Assembly (NCBI GenBank): GCA_022457065.1
Contig: JAJGBQ010000002.1
Span: 1,860,001 to 1,924,000, forward strand
Reading direction: 5' to 3'
Source of the DNA: Curvularia sp. ZM96
Taxonomy: Eukaryota > Ascomycota > Dothideomycetes > Pleosporales > Pleosporaceae
Length of the DNA stretch: 64,000 nucleotides
The position numbers and the translations under genes were made by a program. Below the pieces are notes generated by a model. The model did no database searches. It saw only the letters and a program-made list of their open reading frames with translations, and was not told the DNA's origin. Each line of letters begins with the position of its first letter. Position 1 is the first letter of the stretch. Below are positions 31,748-42,600 of this stretch, in pieces.

Positions 31748-32358
31748 GGACAGTGGGAGAAGACATGCTTTTCTTTCAGCAATCTTCTTAAATATATGAC
31801 TTTCACAATCCTCTGTACCTATGGCATATTTGCGTTTGGACGCAAATCGTATGATACCAAAACCAAGATCAAGACTCGTCCTGTTGCCTATGTTGTCCGA
31901 TGCCGTGTCTCTCCCACAACTAGTAAAACCGGAAAATCAACGAGCTCGCCTGCACTATTAACACAGTGAATGATAAGTAACTGTGGCAACTACAGCTACT
32001 TTTAAAAGTAGAGTCCTACGTGCGAAGCACGCAGTAAACAACAAGTAGCTGCGACAAATACGACTACTTTTAAAAGAGTGGTTTTACCAGACAGTTTTCC
32101 GGTTTCGCCAGTTGTGCAAGAGCGTGTACCCCACTAACTTCCAGCTTCATAAGCCGTGGAGCTGCCCCACTCAAACGTCATTACCAATCATTTCGGTAGC
32201 CACCGGAATGGTTTCGGAAATAGGTACAAGTACTCCTGCTTCTTTGTGCAGTTCAGCCGTTTCATAACAATTCGAGTGCTGTGGCCTTTTTTCGTTCACA
32301 TCAACTGTACCCATATCTGAAATACACAACCGGAAGAGCAAACATATATTCACAAAAA
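31748..32358. other. Intergenic region with small inverted-repeat element
   Basis: 610 bp between RFA1 and the oxidoreductase gene. The central third is the inverted-repeat element at 31915-32116; the rest shows nothing. Confidence 0.5.
31915..32116. mobile_element. MITE-like 202-bp element with terminal inverted repeats and internal tandem duplication
   Basis: The ends 31915-31936 and 32095-32116 are inverted repeats of 22 bp with three mismatches, all transitions; the inner 11 bp AAACCGGAAAA are identical. Inside, a 34-bp block occurs twice with a 68-bp period (from 31976 and from 32044), 28/34 identical, five of six differences being transitions. Both copies end in CTACTTTTAAAAG, and the first is a perfect 16-bp palindrome, CTACTTTTAAAAGTAG, at 31996-32011. 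No open frame and no clear target-site duplication, so mobility is inferred from structure only. Confidence 0.5.
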
Positions 32359-33480
32359 ATGAGCGACACCATGCGCGCAGTAGGTCCGTACATACTATGA
32401 TGCATAGCAAAACATAACTTTGCTAAGCTTCTATAGACATCAAGAACGGCAAAGGTCCGCTCGAGAACCTGCACATTGCCGAAGTACCCAAACCAAAGCT
32501 CGGAAAGTCGCAAGCGCTCGTCAAGATCAAGGCTTTTGGTCTGAACCGCATGGACCTACTTCAACGTGAAGGACAATACCCCGTACCACCTGGTGCTTCT
32601 AAAATTTTGGGTGTCGAGTTTTCGGGCACGATTGCTGAACTGAGCGAAGAAGGCGGTGGTAAAGAAGGCTTCAAAGAGGGAGACGAAGTGTTTGGTTTGG
32701 CATATGGAGGCGCTTATGCAGAATACATTGCAGTCTCAACACATATGCTAGTCAGGAAGCCAAAGGAGCTGACCTGGGAGCAATGTGCCGGCATTCCTGA
32801 GGTAAGATGCTGCTTGTGCAAATGAGGGCGCACGGCTAACGAATAAACCATAGACATGGATAACAGCAACTCAAGCCATGTACCTCATCGGCCAGTTCAG
32901 CGCTGGAAAGACTATTCTTTGGCACGCAGCCGCATCCTCTGTTTCAATCGCCGGTATACAGCTCTCACGCGCTGACAATGCTTCCGCCGTCTATGCCACT
33001 GCCCGCCAGGATTCCAAATGCGACTTTGCTGTGAAGGAACTGGGTGCGACCGCCGCATTCAATACAACTTCTCAAAACTGGGTTGAGGAGGTGATGAAGG
33101 CAACCGACAACAAAGGTGTAGACATCATTGTCGATTTCATCGGCGCATCGTACTTTCAGCAGAACCTCGAAGCCGTGGCTAAGGATGGTATCATTGTGAA
33201 CCTAGGTTTCATGGGCGGTACAAAACTGCCAGAGGGCACTGACATCAGCGCGTTTATTAGGAAGAGGTGTAGCTACGTCGGCAGTAGTCTGCGGAGTCGC
33301 GATGAGACGTACCAGGGCAAGCTGAGAGACCAGCTTGTGGAGCATGCATTGCCCAAGATGAAGGACGGTAGTTTCAAGCTCTTTGTAGAGAAGGTTCTGC
33401 CATGGGAGCAGATTCAGGATGCACAGAGGCTGTTGGAGGAGAACAAGACGAAGGGCAAGGTCATCTGCACAATTAGTTGA
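32359..33480 (+). CDS. NADPH:quinone oxidoreductase, zinc-free MDR family (PIG3/TP53I3-like)
   Basis: Medium-chain dehydrogenase/reductase related to quinone reductase. Exons are 32359-32383 (25 nt), 32437-32801 and 32854-33480, giving 338 aa. The short first exon gives MSDTMRAV and joins DIKNGKGPLENLHIAEVPKP; its donor is GTCCGT. The GroES-like domain has FGLNRMDLLQREGQYPVPPG, ILGVEFSGTIAEL and GDEVFGLAYGGAYAEY. The nucleotide-binding domain reads TILWHAAASSVSIAGIQLSR, where family members usually have a GASGVGTAAIQ-type glycine loop. The C-terminus has VLPWEQIQDAQRLLEENKTK and GKVICTI. No zinc-ligand Cys pattern is present. The usual reaction is NADPH-dependent one-electron reduction of quinones; the actual substrate is unknown. 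An enoyl reductase is the alternative. Confidence 0.9.
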
Positions 33481-33678
33481 GCAGTGAGATAGCGAATATC
33501 TATGGACACTTGAAAAAGCAAAATGAATGATTCAGTCTACAACTGAGATTACATGTTCTTCGCTCATATAATGTCACTAGAAGCCACTCTTAGGTCGACT
33601 GCATTTCACTACAGCACGAACATGTAAACAAGCAAAAGCATCCGCACTGCGCCTCCGTCTGGGAAGACATACAGCAGC

Positions 33679-33685
33679 AAAAAAA
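33679..33685 (-). terminator. Pol III T7 terminator after the tRNA-Ser pair
   Basis: Seven T on the minus strand, three nt beyond the discriminator base of tRNA-Ser(AGA). No run of four or more T exists between the two tRNA genes. Confidence 0.75.
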
Positions 33686-33688
33686 GGT

Positions 33689-33769
33689 CGACGTTGGCCA
33701 GATTCGAACTGACGCTCCCGAAGGAACAAGATTTCTAGTCTTGCGCGATAACCACTCCGCCACAACGCC
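33689..33769 (-). tRNA. tRNA-Ser, anticodon AGA
   Basis: Read on the minus strand: acceptor GGCGTTG pairs with CAACGTC (one G:U), followed by discriminator G as expected for serine. The anticodon stem CAAGA/TCTTG encloses the loop CTAGAAA, giving anticodon AGA. The long class II variable arm TTCCTTCGGGAGC and T arm GTCAG-TTCGAAT-CTGGC are present. No intron. CCA is not encoded. Confidence 0.93.
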
Positions 33770-33778
33770 TAAAGACCT

Positions 33779-33881
33779 CGACACCTGTGTGATTCGAACA
33801 CACGCTCCCGAAGGAACTGGCTAACTTCCCTCCGTACGGAGGACTAGCAGGCCAGCGCGTTAACCACTCCGCCAAAGTGCC
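33779..33881 (-). tRNA. tRNA-Ser, anticodon GCT, with 22-nt intron
   Basis: The acceptor GGCACTT pairs with AGGTGTC, with G73. The anticodon stem CTGGC/GCCAG holds anticodon GCT. A 22-nt intron (33823-33844) interrupts after position 37 and contains the palindrome CCTCCGTACGGAGG. The variable arm is identical to that of the neighbouring tRNA-Ser(AGA), which follows only 9 nt downstream on the same strand. Confidence 0.92.
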
Positions 33882-35113
33882 TGCGTGATTGTGCCATTCG
33901 ATGAAAGAATTTCGAGGAAAATCGTCTATGTCAGTTGAATCTTTTTCGTTGCTTGAGGCTCAGCAAGAAGACCCCGCTAGCGGGGTCGACGCCACGTTGG
34001 AAGTGCGTTAAGTGGATGCGCGAAAGGTGGGACTGGTTGGTGGGGCTCAGAAGTCGGCAAAGGCAGAGTAAGCGCGGGAGCCTTGAGCTTAATCTGCTCT
34101 TTGTCGTTCCATAACTCATCTACCACAGTTATGAGATTATATTGATTATGGGAGTGAAGTGTTTTACATACCTTTCGTTCAGTGCTCTGGTGGACTCGAG
34201 AACCCAACAGAGATATGTGTAGTGTTTGTCGAGGTCATAGCTGGGTTGATTGAACGTTTGAGAAGTAGCAGGACAGGAGTAGGTGAGTCGGTGCATGTGA
34301 CAGCAGAGCGAGCACTCAGGTTGTTATTATGCAACGGTACAACGGTGCAGTGAGTGTGAGAAGGATTGGTCAATGGACAAGTGCAACACACGTACATGAA
34401 CGTTAGTATGTGAAGCAAACGGAACACCGAGATCGACGAACGGCGCAAAAGGGAGCTGGACACCAGGAAACGACCCAAGTTCCAACCAAAGTCTTCAGTT
34501 TGCGCTATAGTTGCAGGCCTGGTAAGCAGACTTTCACATGTGATCGGACCTGAAGCGATGCTAGGCTAGTTTGAAGCCCACCGCAGAGCCTCAATACCTA
34601 CAGCCAGACAAAGCCTAGCAGGAGGAGAAATAGCCTGCATGTTTCTTTTGTGCATATGCAGAACATGTCGTCCCCGTTAGGCCGAATGGTGGCTGGAAGT
34701 GACGTCAATGCAGGCGGGGAGCATTTCTCACGCCTCATTTCGCTTCAGTATGAGTTTCTCGAATAAAGAAAACGTGCATAGCACTAGTAGTACCCTCCCC
34801 TCACGTGGATGGTGTCCATGTCCACAAGATGGGTTGCGGGTGTTCGGTGACGATCTGCCTCGGCACGCGAAACAGCCAGCCGAGCCCTGGACCGACGTAG
34901 GCCCAGCAGCCGGAGCAGAGGAACTGCTCACATGCTGAACCTAAATTCGCTCTCTTCCTCGCTGCGCGTATTCTTTGCTTCTAAATCGCTGTCAGAGGGA
35001 TCGCACAGCTTATAGCTTGCTTGAACTGGCTTCTTTGCATCTCTAGATCACCTTCAGCACGCGCAATCGTCACTTAGACCACTTGACACGCCCCCACCAA
35101 ACCTCCCACCATC
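33882..35113. other. Intergenic region upstream of CRC1
   Basis: 1.2 kb without recognisable genes. Frames of up to 99 codons lack motifs. It probably holds the 5' flank of the tRNA pair and the CRC1 promoter. Confidence 0.5.
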
Positions 35114-36158
35114 ATGTCAAGCACCGCAGACGCCGCCCTCGAGAAGCTACCTTCCACAGCAGAGCTCAAAGAAGATGCAAAGGCCGCAACCAAGTCCTCG
35201 CTCCAGTCGCTGCGAGCACTGGTAGCTGGAGGTGTAGGTGGAGTTTGCGCCGTCGTCGTCGGACACCCGTTCGACCTGGTCAAGGTGCGCATGCAGACAG
35301 CGGAGAAGGGCGTATACAGCGGAGCCATGGACGTTGTAAAGAAAACGATCGCAAAGGAGGGACTGGCCAGGGGACTGTATGCAGGTGTTTCTGCGCCTCT
35401 TGTTGGTGTGACACCCATGTGTAAGTACCGTGAACGACAAGTCGATGGGTTTGGAACAATAGCGCTGATGTCGGACAGTTGCCGTCTCATTCTGGGGATA
35501 CGATCTCGGCAAGCAGCTTGTATCCAGTGTCTCCAAGGTCGAAAACAACCAGTACAGCGTGGCCCAGGTCTCCGCCGCCGGCTTCTTCAGCGCAATTCCC
35601 ATGACGATTATCACCGCCCCCTTTGAGCGTGTTAAGGTGCTCCTACAGATCCAGGGTCAGAAACAACTGGCACCTGGTGAGAAGCCCAAATACTCGGGTG
35701 GTCTGGATGTTGTCCGACAACTGTACAAGGAGGGTGGTATCCGCTCAGTGTACCGTGGTTCTGCCATGACACTGGCGCGTGACGGACCAGGCTCTGCTCT
35801 CTACTTCGCGACATACGAAACATTCAAGCGTAATCTCACACCAAAGGACCCAGTCACCGGACAGCCTGGTTCTCTGAGCATGGGCGCCGTCATGGTTGCT
35901 GGTGGTGCTGCGGGTGTGGCCATGTGGATACCAGTGTTCCCAGTCGACACCGTCAAGTCTCGCCTGCAAAGTGCAGAAGGCCGACCAACAATCGGTGGAA
36001 CTATCAGGGGCATATACGCAAGCGGCGGCCTTAAGGCGTTCTTCCCTGGTATCGGTCCCGCCATGGCACGAGCAGTACCTGCGAACGCGGCCACTTTTGC
36101 TGGTGTAGAGCTTGCCCAGAAAGCAATGACTAAAATGTTCGACCGAGATGCCGAGTAA
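35114..36158 (+). CDS. CRC1: Mitochondrial carnitine/acylcarnitine carrier
   Basis: Inner-membrane carrier exchanging carnitine and acylcarnitines, needed to use acetyl units and fatty acids. Exons are 35114-35420 and 35479-36158, giving 328 aa; the 58-nt intron splits a Phe codon (VGVTPM/F/AVSFWGYDLG). Three repeats of about 100 residues each carry the carrier signature PxD/ExxK/R: HPFDLVKVR, APFERVKVL and FPVDTVKSR. Other landmarks are LRALVAGGVGGVCAVVVGHP, GLYAGVSAPLVGVTP, RDGPGSALYFATYETFKRNL and FPGIGPAMARAVPANAATFA, which closely resemble CRC1/CACL. The N-terminus MSSTADAALEKLPSTAELKE is hydrophilic. Start chosen at the first ATG. Single gene, not obviously linked to neighbours. Confidence 0.93.
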
Positions 36159-37088
36159 GAGCTCTTAGCTTTCATACGAATTGTCTACGGCCGATATTTT
36201 CTTTTCCGATCATGCTCTTTTGATGTTGGTTCCAACAAGTTGGTGGCATTGCGATGGCGTTCTTAGGTTCGCCGCAGCACGGAAGTATAGAGCAAGAGTC
36301 TTTCTAGATAGGTTCATCCCTCTGTATGTGTCCAATAGATACTGTTTTTGTTCGCCATCATTGTTCTCGCTTTTTATTCCCATACGGCGGGCGAGGTTAA
36401 AAGGGCGGAACTGCAAATGTGGTCTAATGTAGATTGTTGCGTATCAGCATTACAAGCTTCCCGCGGCTGCTATCATACGGCCCTAAACTGATCTGCAGGC
36501 TTTGAAGTACGTCTCCTTTGTTCTGGTAACTATATGCTAATAATTACAAACGCCTAGGTAACAATGTATCTCGACTTTGGTTTTGTTATACGCCAGTGCT
36601 TACTTCGTTCGTTTCCTATCCCTTTTACTCTGACACCTCGCAAGAACCGCGCATCATGCAGCAATTGAAAGGGATTTCCCAGATAGCTTCCAACGGACGA
36701 ATAAAGAGGAAGATCTCGCCGGCCGACGTGTTTAGCTGCGCAATCATACATTCTTGGCTTCCGGCCTGCGTTAGGTCTTCGTGGAATAACTGTCAGGGTT
36801 GTACAACTAATGCTGGTGTGTTGGCGCGATGCTAGTAACGTGATCGTCGCCTTGCGGTGATCATTACCTCCTACGTGGCGCCCAATATTCTCCTACCATG
36901 CGGCCTTCGTCAAGGAGAGATCCTTCTTGTTGCCTACAACAAGGTGGGCAAACTCGGTGGGGTGCGCGACTCGCTTATAACCCACGTGAAGACGATGGAA
37001 CATGATTAAAACTATGTATGGTCCACATTTCGTCGTCAACCAACTAATTACTGTCGCGCTGCCATATCTCGTTTCAATACATTCAGTA
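36159..37088. other. Intergenic region between convergent CRC1 and CAX-like gene
   Basis: 0.9 kb, AT-richer than CRC1, with frequent TA steps. No coding potential, RNA or repeat recognised. Confidence 0.45.
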
Positions 37089-38370
37089 CTACTCAATGTA
37101 GTATGCCGAGATAGAGATAATCATAAACATAGCTAACAATGCTACGCCTTCGAACCTGATACGCCGTTAGCAAATCACGATCAGCCAATCAATTTGCAAC
37201 TTACCAATTTGATTTTCCATTGTTAGTCAGAAACGCAATGTAGATAGCAGATGACAACAAGGCGGTAACGTCAAAGCCGTTGAAACTCAGGGTCATCTCG
37301 TCGACTTCCATGCCCCATCCGATAATTACTATAACTGGGATTACAAAGAGAGTAGTTTGTATACATCTGCCTACTGTGGCTTGGATGCAAAGATCTAGAT
37401 CGCCGTGGTATCCCGCCATAACTGGCTCTAGGTCGTTTGTCAACAGGGGGAGTAGGACTATACCGACGAAACTTATGGTCAAGTCTGTTTGATTAAGTAA
37501 ATCCTCTAGGCTGTTCGCAGCAAAGTAGGTATTGAAACCAACTAGTGTAGTTGATAGTGTAATGATGGTAATCGCAGTTGCAGCTCCAAGTGGGGGTGAA
37601 GAGTTCCCATCTTCTATATCTTCGTCTAGATATTCGATTGTAGCCATGAGCATAGAGTGCGTTCGGAGCTCGAAGTAGAGGAGGCCAAAGTAAACAACAA
37701 TAAAGACAACGGAGATGGAGCGTGACTGGTTCAGAATGCCTCCTGGTACAGGTTTGGCGAGCAATTGGGTTGCCGTCGGTAGAACGAGACCAGTGACAGC
37801 AAGGGTGAGCAGAGACCCGTAAATTTGCGCGACCGATTCATTGTAACTCCATTCAGCCGATCTCACTCCTCCAGCTAGGAAACCAAGGCCGAGCATTAGA
37901 TGCATATTTGAGAGGATGCCTCCGATCAGTGAGGTCTGCAGTAGTTGGATTTGACGCTTCCTAAGCAGAACGATTGAGGTGACGAGGTTGACGGCATTCC
38001 TGGAGCGTTATCAGAATCTTTATTTGCGAGTAATCATGGTCTGGCTAAGGCCTACGTACCCAAAAGTCATATACAATACAGCGTGTATCACTTTGCCATA
38101 TCGTTTTTTCATACTGTTCAGGCCCACGCCCGTTAAGACGGAGGAGGGGAAAACAGCTAGCATGTTCATGGAAAATATCAAAGAAGGGTTTTGATAGGTA
38201 TAGTTCATAACAAAGCCGACAATCACAAAGACAAAGAGAAGATTGGTGTAACGATATAGTATGTGTCGTAGATCTCCGTGCATGGTGCCGAGATTCAGGT
38301 CAGTCGCTTGCGGCTCCTTCAACTTCGAAAGCATCGCTCTAATGGGTGGGCCGCGCTTTGAGTTTCTCAT
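37089..38370 (-). CDS. Divergent CAX-type Ca2+/H+ exchanger-like membrane protein
   Basis: Exons are 38060-38370, 37205-37999 and 37089-37155, giving 390 aa; all junctions keep frame. The protein has about ten to eleven hydrophobic helices arranged as in vacuolar CAX/Vcx1 antiporters: a pair near 43-80, a first alpha repeat MTFGNAVNLVTS (101-112), GGILSNMHLMLGLGFLAGG, a short acidic loop EYLDEDIEDG, then a second alpha repeat LLTNDLEPVMAGYHGDLD, ATVGRCIQTTLFVIPVIVII, and the C-terminal GKSNWFEGVALLAM. In typical exchangers each alpha repeat carries GNxxE. Here the second keeps Glu295 but the first has Asn108 in place of Glu. This may change or abolish Ca2+ exchange. The start is the ATG at 38368-38370. 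A Vnx1-like monovalent exchanger is another possibility. It lies in a gene-poor, TA-rich stretch. Confidence 0.8.
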
Positions 38371-38908
38371 GGCGAGTGTCGAATATGGAGGCACAAGGCT
38401 TGCCTAGTTAATGTTCGAATGCACGAGAGTAGAGGTGGTGGCCAAGCGCAAGCTTAATTACCTATGGTTGCCTGACGTGACTCAAGACCCCGCAAACCCG
38501 AAAGAATTCATATTGTGCCTACTACCTTGTGCACGCAACTACCTCGTGCATGCGCGGCCTTTACCAAAACTACCTCAAAAATAAGACTATAGAGCCACAC
38601 TAAAGAGCTGTTATTCCGGTATGTTGTAGTAGTAAGATTAACGTTAAAAGTATAGCGAGATCCGATCTTGTTTAGTAAGGTCTAGCTTTCATTCGACTTA
38701 GCCTTGACAAGGATACTGCTGGCGATCTCGAGTGGTAGTTAGCTCACTAATTGTAAGCAGTTATGTACTTAGAGATGTTGTATTAGTTATAGCTTGTGTT
38801 GCACATGCACATCATTTTTCTAGTCAATGTGAGCATTCCCATGTCCGAGATTTGAGCCGCACTCCAGCATCGACAATTACAACAATCGAATTCCTGCATA
38901 CACCATCT

Positions 38909-39118
38909 ATGTTCTGTATTCTGATTGTACCCATACTTGCTCTGCTTGGGTGTATTACGGCAACATTGCTATGGGTATTCATGGGTCTCGACAATGCAAG
39001 ACTGGAGGCAGACATGAAGGGACAGTGGAGTGGGCGTGCAGGAAGTGGCATGTGGGTTGGCATACTGGTGCTACTGTGGGAGGGAGTGGGGTTTGGGATG
39101 TGGATTGTGCTGAGCTGA
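38909..39118 (+). CDS. Possible small two-helix membrane protein (69 aa)
   Basis: Starting at ATG 38909, the ORF encodes a hydrophobic helix (residues 2-26, MFCILIVPILALLGCITATL), a short charged loop (LDNARLEADMKGQWSGRAGS) and a second hydrophobic helix (49-68). The pattern of two helices flanking a polar loop, with Trp and Gly at the interfaces, is unusual for a chance frame, and the frame is free of stops for 60 codons upstream too. I recognise no family and see no intron or further exon. Evidence is composition only. Confidence 0.3.
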   Translation: MFCILIVPILALLGCITATLLWVFMGLDNARLEADMKGQWSGRAGSGMWVGILVLLWEGVGFGMWIVLS

Positions 39119-39344
39119 TATGTTGAGGCAAATATGAGGTAAGGAGAGAAAAGTATTCCGCAAGGTGTCGGTGATGTTGAATAATGTATAGTATAATACA
39201 AACCAATCCTCGAGTGTGCAGCGAGTTGGCCTTCAAAAAGCAATCTCATCTGAATGTGAACAGGACAAGTGATTGGTGAAGCAGGAGCGCGGGAGGTGGT
39301 TTGCTAGCCCCATGTACGCTAGCCGGGAACGCCAAAAAGTCTCC

Positions 39345-39354
39345 CGACGCGTCG
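39345..39354. promoter_or_regulatory. Palindromic MluI cell-cycle box upstream of REB1-like gene
   Basis: CGACGCGTCG, 306 bp upstream of the ATG at 39660, identical to the boxes at RAD21 and RFA1. Confidence 0.4.
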
Positions 39355-39659
39355 CCAACCAATACTGAACATATCGCGAAGTCACGATTTTGAGATATGC
39401 CAGCGTCACCCATGGTTACTTCTAGTCCTGGATATGCCATCTTCAATGACTTGAGGCGAAGCATGGGGACTTCTTCCTCGCAGCCCATACCCACACCAGC
39501 GCCCGACGCAAATACCCTTACCATGGTTTCTCCCAGCCCGGAGTCTAGGCCGCACCTTAGTGAGTGAACCGACCTGACGCGCAAGGCGGTACTCTCTGCG
39601 CATCTTGACGTATATTTTTGCGAACGCGCGCCTGACGCATTGAATGTATAGGCCCCAAT

Positions 39660-42600
39660 ATGGATGACGTAGCCGCGTCCCAGCAGCTCATGGACGAGGG
39701 CGCGCGCGCCAACCCCACACTTAGCTCCCAGAAGCTATCGCAGGTCGTCGCCGCTCACGACAAGCCAGCATCTGCACGGAAGAAGCGTAAGAAGCACAAA
39801 GCGAAGGCGACACAGAAAAGCCCCGAAACCTCTATAAACCGCCCCGGCGCTGCCATTCTAGACGAATCTCCGACGTCCTCCCCATTTCCCTTCCCAGCAA
39901 CTCAGCCAGAGGCCGAAGAAATCACTCGAACACTGTCCGGGGAGCTTCGTGTACTGCCAGCTCCATCTGGACCGTCGCATGCGGTCGAAGTACCAGACTC
40001 CCAAATCGTCACTACCCACATGGGTACACCTGCTTCGCCGCCGAGATCCAGTTATGTTGTACCCTCCAGTGCTACAAAAAGCAAGAAAACATACAAGAAA
40101 AGCAGACAGGCGAAGCGAGATCAGATTATTCAAGATGTTCTCCTAGGTGAGACTGTGGACGAACTTGCAGATACGAACATAGGTACACAAGACCCGCCTT
40201 CGCCTTCGCATGCGACTGCTTCGCACAAGCGCCAACGAGTTGGAAATACGGATACAGGGCTTCAAGACGCTGCGGTAGACGTAACATCTGTTGCAGTTAA
40301 GAGAAGGAAGATCGGTACGCCAAAGTCGACAACTACAGTACAAGATCTTATCCATACGAGTTCAAACGATGACGACTTTCCGCAACAAAGCAGCAAGACG
40401 AAATTGAAGCGAGTAAAGAAGCCACATACACCTGTTGCCACGTCTAGAAACATCTACGACATTCCAGACGATGAGTCAGATCCGGCGAATGGAATTGGGG
40501 AAGACCTTCCCTCATCTGCGGCCAACGGTTTCATGCACTCTGCAAATGGAGGAGAAAGCGATGATCTGCAAGAGACTCCAGCTCTCAAAAAGCGCAGTGC
40601 CGAGAAAAAGAAGAGGAAGAGCGGCGGTGATGTCTACCATTGGCCTGCTTCGGTGCGCAAACCTGGCCAACCCTTGAGTGAAACATCCAAGAATGGAGAA
40701 CACAATGGCGAATTGCTGGACGATCCCATATCCAGTGATTACGGAGATTTCCCGCATTCTCCTCCCGATGATCCTCCCGCCGATCCTCCCACCAGTCCTC
40801 CCGCCGATGACCACAGTGAAAAGAAGAAACGAAAGAAGAAGAGGAATAGTAAGGGGAACAAGGAAAATAGGACACCGCGTGAAGAAGCACGTTCAGAGGA
40901 TGGGGGTATTGCGAAACATCGCAGAAGCATTGGTAGTAGCATCAATCAAGTGTCGTCAGCCGAACGGGCACTTAATACCGTCCGCGATCTTAGCCACCCT
41001 CCGGATCTTCGAGAAGGTGGCGACTTCACTGCGGATGAAGAGGAGTTGATTCGTAGAGCTATCATAGACTACCAACAGCGAAAGGGGCTGGACGTCTCAG
41101 AACTCGTTGAGATTATCCAGTGGAATCAATATGACCCTCGGTTTCACCGCGAGCCTGGTGTTAACCGAAACAAGAGCGAATGGACACCTCAAGACCGTGA
41201 GGATATGCAGGAGAGCACGGAATTCTGGGATGAAATCAAGAGCATTGGATTAAGGAGATCACATGAACGAGTGAGCAGACATATTCGCCAGCTGTATCAT
41301 CAGTTCAAGACTGGTGCATGGACAAAGGAGGAGGAGGAGCAGTTGCGAAGTCTCCAGGCCGCATATCCGAACCAGTGGAAACTCATCTCCATTAGCATGG
41401 GGGACCGTTCGATGCACGATTGTATGAACCGATGGCGCGACTACCTACAATACGGAGAAGCGCGCAAGACTTCTCACTGGACCAAAGATGAAGAAGACCT
41501 TCTCATTCGTGCAGTGACGACGGTTGCACAGAGGGATGAAGACCATCGCGCCGAGTCAGGAAGACCACCACTGGACGTGTATACTAACAAAGACATCAGT
41601 TGGCCCCAGGTCGCTCGTGAAATGGGCAACTCTCGCAGCCGCATTCAGGCCTCGGTCAAATGGGCCCGGATGATGAAGCGGAGCAATCCGCCTCAGATCA
41701 GGATAGAGTATAAGCCTAGAACGTCAGCCGCAGCACAGGCCGACACGTCTACTCCGGGGAAACGCGGACGACGTCAAAAGAAGGATACATCGAACGAGAG
41801 TGGTGATCAAACGCCCCGCAGAAAGCGCAAGTCACAGAAGAATTCAGAACGTTCAGATGGAGAAGAGGAAACGGAAGAACTTGAGAAACAAATCCAAGAT
41901 GGATCTGAACCTGTGACAGGGTCTGCAGCAAGAAAAAAGCATCACCAACCAAAGCATTCGGATGATGAACCTCAGGGTCAGACGCATGCAAACAATGGGT
42001 CAACGAACTCATCACCACCAAAAAAGAAACGTGGACGACCACGAAAGAGCGAAGCCATTGATTCTGATAAGCCTCAGAAACGTCGTAAATCGGGCCCAGC
42101 AAGAGACGAGCCAGAAAGCAGAGAAACAGATGAAGAACATGCAGAGGATGAAACAAGCGACCCACATGTCAAAAATGAAAACAGGAAACAGGAGAAGGAA
42201 TGGGCCGAGGAAAGTGAGAGTGAAGAAGGTGGCGAACCTGAGGAGCGTCAGACGTCGAGAGAGGATGTAGAGGAAAGTCCTGATAAAGACGAAGATAAAA
42301 CTCCGTCGGGTGAGGCTGGAGACGGCCAGGAGCAGGAAGAGGGGGAGGAAGAAGAAGAGCAGAGTGGTGAAGCAATGGATGACGAGGCAGTAAGCGATGA
42401 AAGCCAGGACGAGGAGCCACAGGACGAGGAGGCCCGGGTGGACGAAGTCCAAGAGGATGAAGCTCAGGATGAAGCTCAGGATGAAGCTCAGGATGAAGCT
42501 CAGGATGAAGCTCAGGATGAAGCTCAGGATGAAGTCCAGGATGAAGCTCACAAGGAAACATTAGAAAGCCGTGACACTACACAAGACAGTAGGCACAACA

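Larger units (their letters stand above)
38395..39659. other. Intergenic region, TA-rich, upstream of REB1-like gene
   Basis: 1.27 kb holding one possible small membrane-protein ORF (38909-39118) and a palindromic ACGCGT box (39345-39354). The first half is rich in TA dinucleotides and stop codons in all frames. Confidence 0.45.
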
